NCBI GenBank assembly: GCA_936440205.1 | Contig: OW387149.1 | Span: 28,659,151 to 28,723,150 of the forward strand | Source of the DNA: Lepidonotus clava | Taxonomy: Eukaryota > Annelida > Polychaeta > Phyllodocida > Polynoidae | Direction: 5' to 3' | DNA length: 64,000 nucleotides | Part shown: positions 10,501 to 22,100 of the stretch, one piece after another | Layout: every line of letters begins with the position of its first letter | How positions within the stretch are numbered: position 1 is the stretch's first letter | Translations under genes and position numbers: made by a program | Notes under the pieces: generated by a model | Database searches by the model: none | Seen by the model: only the letters and a program-made list of their open reading frames with translations | What the model was told of the DNA's origin: nothing

Positions 10501-13500
10501 TTATAGAGTTTTATGGATAGTTTAATACTTCATGATTGCTGTTAGATCATACAGAAATAAGAACAACTGAAAAAATTAGCAATTCCATTCCTAGAACATT
10601 TTGGTCACGGACGTTTCTATCAATTTGTTTTATTGCCAGATGTAATCTAATACACAAGTTGCCATTAATGCACAAGTTATCACATAATCATACTATGATT
10701 CTTTTCATAATATAAGCATTTTTTTTTCAATATATTTACTTATTTATTTGTGTACATGTAGATTTGTATTTTGATCACGAACGTTTTTAAGCTAATTTGA
10801 TAAAAAATAGTATTTCAGAATTACAAATTATTTTGATTTTTTTCAAAAAAGATAGACATTTAGTGGATCTTTTATTTTGTACACATTTGCACTGAGAATG
10901 AAAATATTTTTATTTTTATTATGGTCAAGGATGTTTGTTTTTTGTGTCCACTGGTGTTTCTTGGCTTGACGTGGCCTTCTCTAATCAATAAAAGTAATTG
11001 TATAGCATTCACAAGTAACAGTATAATGTAAAAAAAAATATTGGAAAATAGATCTTGTGACTAACATTAATTTAAGACAGGTTAAAGCAATACAACAAAC
11101 GTTCGTGACCAAAACAAACATCCGTGACCAAAATAAAATCTGACATATAGGAATAATCTTTAAAAATTTGGCCATTAAAGTTAATTGTCTATGATGAATA
11201 AACATTCAATCAATTATGAAAGAAGATAATAATGAAATTACTCTTAAAATACACCATATGATACACATTTATAATCTGATAGCAAACGTTCGTGACCAAA
11301 AAAACAAACATTCGTGACCAAAACAAACAGTTTGTTTATCCTAAATTTTTCTGAACAAAATGATTTCATGGTATCAAATGATATTGGAATATCTCAGGGA
11401 TATATAGGGTTAGTTCATAATTCATAGATATGTTTGGTTTTGACTATTTTGGTTAAAAGACTCAAACTGAAAATATGTTAAACAATTGATTTGACATTAA
11501 ATATTTTTTTAGAAAATCACTGAAAAAAAAGTTTTTGGATCTGAAACTTCAAGTTCCATATGATTATAGGAAAACATATGAACAATATACAGTGCAAAGA
11601 TTAAGCAAGTAGGTTTATTTATAATCGATAAATATGAATCATATTGCATTTTGGTCACGGACGTTTGTTTATCATTAAATATATTTTCAGATCTTTGAAA
11701 AAACTGAAAATCTTGTGATAATCCTGGTATAATTAGATTTTTCAAAGACAAAAATATGTATTCCTGTAAAAAAAGAAGATATCTTTCACTTTTGGAAGAA
11801 TTTTGGAAATCATTCATCTCAGACCCAATTGTACATTTCCCGGTACAATGACCCATATGGACTCACCACATCAGACTTTGACGTACAGACCCCCGTGGTC
11901 AGACTCTATGTATGTATATTATATGGACTCACCACGTCAGACTTTGACGTACAGACCCTCGTGGTCAGACTCTCTATATATTATGTATAATTATTATATG
12001 GACTCACCACGTCAGACTTTGACGTACAGACCCCCGTGGTCAGACTCTCCAGGGCCATCCACTTGACGGGAAGCCGGGCCTCCTGGTCGTGACTGGCGTA
12101 GTACTCCTTGGTGTACACGTCCCGCGACAGGCCGAAGTCAGCCACCTTGATGATCAACTGGTCGTCCAACCTGAACAGAAACAAGGCAACCATTTATCTA
12201 TATTATGTAAGAATGATATCCTTATATTCTAGAGCCCTTTGGAGGGACATGAACACAGTGGATTTTTCAGGTATGCGAAGTTTCCAGAAACTCCTAAAAC
12301 CCAAATCCCACCCTCCAATCTTGATGCAGACTTGCTCATGGAAGGACCCACATGGATTCTTTTTTAAACTGAGCCACTGTTAACCCTTGATAGAACCCAG
12401 GGATTGCATTCATGAATTGCTGCATTTCCCCAGGATTTATATGGATTACTCTGTGGTATTCCCTGAATTCCTTGCTATTATTAAGGCAGTTCAAAGGCTG
12501 ACCTTCCCCTGTCAGTTTAAATCATGGATATTAGGTTTGTAAAAATTAGATCAATTTTGAACAACGAATTGGACGACCTTGTATGTTGAATACTCTATAA
12601 AGTGTTCTCTTTGAATAGATATGAACACATTGACAGTTTTTAGAGGCGGTTATTGTAATACCATGGCCAATGCCCCCGAACCCTTCATGCAACAGAAGCA
12701 TGGAGTGTGTTCCATGTAGCATGCTGAACTTAAGAAGTAATTGATTCCGAGCTTACATGCAGTTCCTGGCGGCCAGGTCCCGGTGGACAAACTTCTGCTC
12801 AGCCAGGTACTCCATGCCCTGGGCCACCTGGTGCCCGAAACGGAGCAACTGACGTACGTTCAGCTGGGGAGGCAAGCGGGAGGTGGTAATTAGGATACAG
12901 ACTGGTTACAGACTCACACATACACACATACATACATACATACACACACACAAACACACACACACACATACATACTAATATAAGAAGACCCGCAGGGGTC
13001 GTCAGAGGGTGCCTGGACGCCCCATAGGGTATTGTCACGTACCGAGGGCAAAGCCCAAGATACGTACGATCCCCATGGGTCATACAGGCACCCAAGGACG
13101 ACCTCTAACTGTCTTCTATATTTTATCACCCAAAATATATTCTAAAAAGTTCTTGAAAATCCTGGAAATGAGGAGCGGTATGTACAGCCTGTTAATACAC
13201 ACTGACCCTTAAGTCCCATACCCACTAGGCGACGCACCGATCCGCCGACGCCGACGTCCATGGGGCGTCGGCGTCGGCGTCAGCGTCGGCCTAAGATTAT
13301 TAAACATGTTTGATAAGGATCGGCGTGGTCGTCGGCGCCGACGGGCGACGCCGACGCTGACGTCGGCGCTCATTATGTGTGGGTATGGCCTGTTCAGGCA
13401 GAGTATATAGGCCGACGCCGACGCCGACGCCAGTACCGACGCCGTCGCCGATTCAGGAAAACATCGCCTAGTGGGTATGCTGCTTTATACGCACCACTCG

Positions 13501-16116
13501 ACGGCCGTGCGGGTGACAAATACACACACATACATATAAAACAGTGCCGTGCCTCGGGGTTCTAAGAGTGTTTTAAACCTACTCAGATTTTCACCTCACC
13601 TGTCTAAAATCATGACAAATTTGACTATAATTGTCAGCTGGAATGTTTAGCCTCCAACAGCCAATGGTGATTGCATCAATGCCATAATGGCCAAATACTT
13701 CCTGTAAGTTACATCACAAAACGTGATAGGTTACTTAGTCCTTCAGACACCCACCAATGACATATAGTCAAAGGCAACATCTCCAAAACAGAACACTGAT
13801 CAATGAACGACTTGTTTGACAACAATTGAAGAAAAGAAATAGTGCATTTCCTCCAAGGAAGTCAACTGGTTGATAATGTGACGTTCTCTGGTAAGTCGGG
13901 GTTGCCGATTCTTACAACAGAGGAACGTGGGGGGTTGTTCGGGTCTCGGGGCGGACGGGGAATCCGGGCCAAGAACCGAGATGTGTTTCTAGAGTCGTGC
14001 CTCGCGCACGAGGGGGGGGGGGCTGAGCGAATCGGTCGGGAATCGGCACTCGATGTCAAACGGAGGACTGCGGGGAAGGGAAATTATGGTAGGGGTACGG
14101 GTCGGCCGGGGTTCGTCTCGCTCTATCTCCCAGACCAGCATTCACCCCCACCGGGCGGTCCACCCCACGGTTCCGGTCCGCGGGGGCGACGGGCCGACGG
14201 TCGCCTATTGTTTGGTAGCGTGGGGCCGAGCCTGCCGCGCCCTCGTCCCCGCGGACTTCGTTCCCTCGTCCCGCCTGTCATGCCTTCGTGCCATGCTACA
14301 CCTCGGTCTCCGGGACTGTTTCGGGCCTTCGTGCCTTACTTCGGTCCTTCGTTCCTCGTTCTTCGGGCCGTCGGGCCCCTACCCTAAGTTCCTACTATTT
14401 ATCTCGAACTTCGACTGTTTTATCCTAACTTCTGGTTAATTACTCGAATCAGCTCATCTTTAGCGGTTGTTTCAGGAAAGAAGACACGTCTGGACACAAG
14501 GAGAACTGTTAAAGAACTCTGTTTATTCGGGCCTCACCGCCCCTTTATATACTATAGAAGTCAGCCCTGATTGGCTGCTTTCGGTCACGTGATCTATAAC
14601 TGACGTCACTTCCGGTTTATATCTTTCGTTTCCGGTTTACATTTCACTTCCGGTTTATATCTTTCCGGGTTTCGTTCCTTTACATTTTCGTTCCTTACAT
14701 ATTCGTTCCTTACATATTCGTGCCTCTTTTTCGGGCTTTTTACACTTTCGTTCATTATTTACATATTCGTTCTTTTTCATATATTTCATATATTTCGTTC
14801 TTTTACACTTACGTTCTTTATAGTTTTACCTTATTTTCTCTTATTCTAACCTCTACATATTTTGGATGAATAGCCGTTCATCACAATAACATATAAGAAA
14901 TGACTTGAATGTCTGGGGTCTATGGAACACCCTGTGCCCTCAACAGGGTCATCAAAGGCCTCTCGTAGCACGGAATTCTCGTCGATGTTTTTTGGTCCAC
15001 CCCCCAGGGTAGTAATTTCTGTGGCAGGTTTTTTCCTAAGTCATTGTATAGACATGATCACCCAAAGTTGAAAAGGCATTACCTTGTGCAGTCTGGAAAG
15101 AACCCTGAAGGGTCTGTTTGATGTTAAACTACCCCAACAAACAAACTTATCAATAAACAACAATAAACAAATCTCCGACTTACGTCGAGGTCGTCCTTGA
15201 CGAGGTACCCCCGCAGGCTGCCGTTGGCCATGAAGGGGAGTATGATCATGGGCACCCCGTGGTCCCCGAAGGCCACCCCGACCAGCCCGAGCACGTGGGG
15301 GTGGCGGAAGTCCTTCATGATGACCCCCTCCCGCAGGAAGCCCTCGATCTCCTCGTTACTCATCGCCGCCCCTGGTGGAGAAAGTAAGAATTGAATGTCA
15401 GGCTTTACCTTAGAAGTCTTTGTGTATATATTATTTAGACATTGATTTTTTCATTTGTATCCACATCTTACATACCTAAAATCTCTATAATTTCAAATTA
15501 TGTAATATGCATTATTATGTTATTCAGTGTACTAATTTGTACATGAACAATATGCAAATAGAACAGTAGGTTTATAAAGGTAAATTCTCATTTAGTCACT
15601 CTTGTACATGCACTAGAAGAGTTTCTCATTAATTATGTGTTTTCATTAATAACCGAAAAGAAAACTTGTATTTGTTTATATGCTTCATCAATATACCTTT
15701 CCTGTAAACTATGCATCTCATCTGACCCTATATACCCCTCTCTTGCCCCTATTTTATTCCAAATCAGCATTCATATCCCTATATCTTCAGTATTGTCCTG
15801 CCCTCTCAAAAGCTGGTGAACATGAGATCTGCTTTTGCCCTACTCGTCAATAATGAATGTCTGTGAATGCTACTGCCAATTATAATGTTGCCAGTAAACA
15901 TTCTCAACATTTTCCGTGTCACTGATATGCATGTCGAATAAATCAAGTACAGACTGCCCGCACACTCAGCAATAGTCACTGCCCCTGTTCGTACACACAA
16001 GTTTCGTGCTAAAGCCCTCAACGGTGTGTGCAAACCAGGGCAATAGCAATTGCTTTGTGCCCCCTTGATCTGTACGATGTATGTACCTCCCTTGGTCCTA
16101 TACTGCCACATGCAAC

Positions 16117-16169
<53 letters not shown>

Positions 16170-19100
16170 TGTGTGTGTGTGGGGGGGGGGGTTGGGGGTG
16201 GGGGGTGGGGGGGGGTGGGGGTGTGGGGTGGGGGGGAGGGTGTACCGGTACCTTTGAGGGTCTTGACGGCCACCCTCTCATCAGCCTCATTGTACAAATG
16301 CTCGTTGTCGCTGTCCGTACTTAACCGTTCATCTCTGGACAGCCTGGCCTCATACACTGCTCCAAATTGACCTGATAAAAAAAACAATGTTTTAGGATGA
16401 TGAGTATTATCAATTTATCTGGATACATTTCAGTCAGTCAATTATTTAATGGTAACTTTACTTTCGAAAGGTCAGATACAGAGTAACCGTGGGTAAACTA
16501 AGTTTCATTTATCTTGACGGAGATTGGATATTTTATATTGGATCAGTATTTCTCCCTAAGGAGCCATAATGTTAAGTGACATATAATTCTGTATTTGTAT
16601 TTCTTGAAGAGCATGATGCACTTTATTACTTTCTGTAATAGGGCAGTGACTTGAAGTGAAAAGATTTAATTCTGTTCTGTAATGAGATAGGATAAAAAAG
16701 AGACATTGATAATTGTTGTTATTCGTTTGGTATTGTACAGTGATACACATTGAAAAAATTGCATAAAGAAGAAATCATAAGGCCCGGATATGTTAAGTAA
16801 TAAGCTACTCAGAAAGCATACCATGCAACATGTTTCTTTCCGCTAAACCACTAGATTAGCAGGAGCTGTAAGCAGAAACATGCACCATGACAAAGTTAGT
16901 CCATGCTTCTTATGTTATTCAACAATGATAGTATTGTTGGTATGTTCTCTGCCCAATGCAAGCTTCATCCATATTTAGAATGTATCTATAGTACTTTGAT
17001 TGAAATGCAAAATACTAGGACCTCATGGTACTTACAAATAGGAATAGGAACAAAATAATATAATCTGTAAGAACGTATACACTAAGAGTTGTAATAGCTC
17101 CAATTCAAATATGACGGGATCCAAGGGACAATTACTTTATACTGGCATTAGCTCCATCTCAGGCTTCTCATGCAATAATATGATACATTGATGAATGTAC
17201 GTAAAAATATCAACATCAACAGCAACAACAGCATCGACAATACACACCAAGATTCACAATAGGAAAAATTGAGGTGAGTGAGAATAAGGGTCAGAAATCA
17301 AAGAAAATGTATTTAAAAGTAAGCAGGAGGGGACAGTGAAAGATCACATTAAATTTTAATAACAAGAGATCCGCAATTAGGGAAATCATGTCAATAGCAT
17401 ACAAAACAGAACGTATGATACCACAGGCACAGTAGTCGAGTCGGAGGGCTGGTCTGTTTATTTATATGTACATATAAGTAATGATATAAGTGGGTGATAC
17501 TGCAGCGGTCTATCTACATGGGTTGAGGTCAATGTAGCACAGGCATACATCAAAAGTGTCACATTTACATTGCTACACTCGGTACATTCAGAAAAGGCAT
17601 TTACATGTGCATTGCTACTGAGACAACTATGTACATCGACCACATCGAATTGGTCACGACAACGATTCTCTACCTGTAGTAAGATATCTCACTGCTTTGC
17701 TATCTACAAATGTTACCCAATGTGGCCACTAGTGGCGCCATCTATGACATTATTTGCTGAGGGTCACTGCAATGTATTGATTGATGGGGAAAACATGCAT
17801 CAACTGTAATACTTAATGTTCTCACAGTTCCACATATTAGGGGATGTATGGTAGATGGGGTTTCCCATGTCATTTAAAAAATGGCTGTCATATGTTATTG
17901 TCACTAGTAAAGTGCTGTGTCCCATGTCGAATTACAAAAATATCCATTCTTCATGTTGCCATCTTTTTAACCTGCTGTCTCCTGTCACCAAGCCCTATGG
18001 GTCATATCTTAAGATATAGAGCTGCCGTCCTTCAGTTAAAGGGGCCTTTACCTAGATAAATTCTACACAGACTATCATAGGTGGTTCCCCAACATCTTGA
18101 CATTTATAACGTAACGTCTCAAAGTTGGATATCTTGCCATAGATAGAGTATCGTTGGTCACACCTCTAGAACTTTGTGCCTCGTATATACCTTTCCCCAG
18201 CAGTCTGCACATGGTAAGGCGCGTACAGTCGATGACTACATCAGAGACGAGTAGTCTTATCCCCTCATACTGCAGCGCCGCCTTAGAACTGTCCACAGAA
18301 CACAGTCTTTGTAACTCCTTCTGGGTGGCTGTGAGTCCTGTCTGTTCTCTAGGTTCCTGAGAAGTCTCACTCTCATGTTCCCCTCTCTTCTCCTCCTGGC
18401 GGCATTTCTTACGTAAGAAGAATATGGTTGCAAGGACAACTAGGAATATGACAAAGCCTGAGATGCCATAGGACATGCCTTTAGTTGTCCCATCATCAGG
18501 TTCAGGGGTGGACGGGGTTGTGACAGCCAAGGAAGATGTCGCGATCTCTATGAGGCGATGCGACATGGTTTACCACCTTGTTTCCCAGGCTTTAGAAAAA
18601 GAAATATTTTGTTAATCATCATCATATTCTTCAGGGGTTAAATAAGATTAGTATAATTTTTATATGAGAGAAATGTGCAAGGCAGGACAACCAGGAACAG
18701 GAAAAAGCCCGAGATGCCATAGGACATTCCTTTGGTTGTCCCATCATCAGGCTCAGGGGTGAGCGGGAGAGCCAAGGTTGATGTCGCGATCTCTATGTGG
18801 TGCTGCAATATGGTTTACTGACTTGTTTTTCAGGCTTAAGAAATTGAGATATTTGTTGACTATCATCATGTCCCGCAAAGGTTAAGTTTAGTTATTGGGG
18901 TTTAACAGAAAGAGTAACATAGAATAGACAATCTATGATTGTGATGTGTTAGTAGTACCTTTCACTGGCAGGAAGAGTCCATTGTCCATTGGGACTGCTC
19001 CCTACTTTCAGACAATACTTTAATACCTTTCCATGTAAATGTACAACTTTCTTTTCCACCTCTACCAGTTCGTTAAACTGATTGTCACATGATTGGACCT

Positions 19101-22100
19101 CACTAAGAGCAATAGAACAACCTCTATACAATTGGCCCAATGTTGATAATAACTAAAGGACATAAGTTTATACAAGTTGGTTAGTAAACAGTAAAACACA
19201 GAAACAGTCAAATTCTCCCAAAACATAAAATGATACATACTTTGGACATCATAGGCTGTCTGGTCCATTGAGTTATATAACACAGTTACATGTAGACCAT
19301 GACAATAACAACCGGAACTAATCAATTACAAACATCATGTAGATCAGAAGACAAACATTATATCAAAATATTATCTGCAATAAAAGGCACCAATCAACGT
19401 TGACAACAGGGACACCCTTAAAAGGGTAGGCTAAACGTCCTGTTAGGGTACCAGCATATCGTACGGATGACATCCCCAGAGAAGTAGGGGGGGGGGTACT
19501 CAGTCCAGAAATGGGTAAAAACTGCATTCGCGATGCCGATTGCCAATCTGGCTTAAAAGGGGGACTGTCAAATACGCAAGCTACTTTCACTTAGTTTTAG
19601 GAGAGCTGTCAATAATCGGTTATCTTTGGCACTAGATGAAGAGTCGAAAGTATGTAATTCAGCTTCATAATGTATCTGAAACCAATTATTACATTCTAAA
19701 ATAAGATTGTGGCCAATGAAATCGTCAATTAATGCTCTCTTGTAGGGGCTATCTAAGATTTCTTTCTGGAAAAGGGGAGTGTTTTTTCTGGGGGCTTTCA
19801 AATCCCATGACAGGGGTTAGGCATACGTTGCATCACAGTTACCTTAGCATCTACATTCACAGACTGAGTACCCCCACCCCCCACCCCCACCTCTCACCCC
19901 TCTCCAGGGCTGACAGGGTAATAGGACAGACCACGCAATGCCATCTGTGGATGGGAATGACCCAGAGACCTGACGTGGCCTGTGGGACGTATGTCTGTTT
20001 GTGAAACCGTGTTTTACAATAGTCTATAGTCATGCCATGTTAAACAATAGTGTAGTTACCCCATAAAATCTAGGCAACGGTAATCAAAACAACAGGGGCC
20101 AATGGCCTTGGTTTTTCTTATCCGGCTTTTTCATATCAAATGTATACTTATATGATACTTTTTAGGCGAAGATTGACTGAACTAAGGACCTTTCACTTGC
20201 TACAGACGTGTATTTTCAAAGAATCGAACACACAACCCAATTGCAATCTTGATGCGAAGTCAAACATAGTGTAGAACTTCATAGAACAATCTGTGTATCA
20301 GGCATGCCTCCAGTATTGCCCCTGATTATTTGATTATTTGTTATAATTGTAGTCGGAGACTGATACCGCTTAAATAGTCTACACGAAAAGGCTGTGAAAA
20401 TTATAGATAATCATATACACCCTGAAATGACAATAGATGAATTGTTTGGAGTGTATAAACTTTGCCCATTATCTAAACGGCGAGACCGACATATTTGCTG
20501 TTTCATGTTTGGACTTAGTAAAGAAATAAACCTTTTAAACATTTTTAGACCAACCGTTAACCTGCGTAGCAGGGACAAAATAAAGTTCAAGGAAACCAAG
20601 AGAAACTATGAAAAGTTCCTCAAAAGTCCAATGTCGAGAGGAATCTCACTTTGGAATAGGTTGCCAAAAGAAGTCCAAAGGTCCACCACTTAGGTCAAAT
20701 TCAAGAAAATGATGTGTAGAGGCTTATACAGATAAACTTTATCATTATCTGTATATCACCTCTGATATTCACCCTTGATACTAATGTTGTCGACCTCTTA
20801 TCATAATCGAACATATGCCTGATGGTTATATTCTCTTACTGATTTGATTTCCACATCATAACATGAATCATCAATGTGTTTTCATCACTCAACTGGAAGA
20901 ACATGCTTGTACATGATGTTGATTAAATAATGATAAAAAAATACAATGGTCACCACTGTGGCAAATACACATTAAATGTCCCTAGAATTATGGATGAAAA
21001 TATTTGATCGGAAAGATTTTATGTAAAGCGCATCTTATTCTATTCTTATATTATCATATTTGGCTTTGAATATGTTAAGCCTCAAACATATGGTCAGTTG
21101 TTTCTTAAAGCAAACCACAATGCAAAATTATCAAAATTTAGTAAATTTTTTAAATTTTCAAAATCGATCCTGACATCTTCAACTACACTCATATAAATCA
21201 TATTGCCAGTTAAAATCAAATATTGGTGGCTAGAAGTCTGATAATTATGATCCTTGGAAAGAGGATCTGTTTGTTTTTTGTTTTCTGGTCTGCAATCAGC
21301 TTGTTGGGGAATCCCCCCATGTGACCCAACTGCCCCATAATCAGTGATGTCATCTTCAGGGTCAATAGGACAATTCCTCCCCTTTCCTTTCTGTACTAAG
21401 CCAGGCTCATCCATGTTTGCCTCCTCTCAATTCCCACATCATTCTCCACCAAAAATAATACTCATTAGAGACTCTGCTAGCAGAGTGAAAATGCAGGGGG
21501 GATTCCGGAAATGACATTTTGATGACATCATCAGTTTTTGGGTAAACAATCTAGGTATTTGTGTGGACCACACAACAGACCAAAACAAGTCAGAAAATGA
21601 GTATTCATGACAGTCTAAATCTGTTTTTGAATAGAATTTTTCATACCATTCTGTTATCAGATGAAGCATGATCATACATGGTTTGTCATCAACCAAAGTT
21701 CACTGAAAATTTTATTTGACAATATATAACTGATTTGCGTTGTGGTTTGCTTTAAATCATGTTATCCTGTTATAATCAGCCATGCTGCTGTGTTTTATCG
21801 GTCATGTCTAAGATGTCAATTCTAGTAAAATTCAACTCCCGGATTCAACTCCAGGCTGAACTGGCTTATTTATGCCTGTATGTTCGACCAGGCAGTTTAT
21901 CCCAGGCTAAAGAGGGGTATTCCACTACACGACTTGGCCGCGATATGACGATGTCGCAAGGAAAATTCACATATTATAGATAGATTTCTATGTTAAACAT
22001 ATTTGTGACATGTTTCAAATTGCCAATTCTTAACCATTTTATTACCGAGACTGGAGGGTCTGGTGGGAAATTTTACAATAGGGCGCCCCCCCCCCCCCCC

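Noticed and set aside
13842-14387. 181-codon open frame in GC-rich DNA
   Set aside because: Low stop density is expected from composition. No domain pattern, and overlapping frames are equally open.
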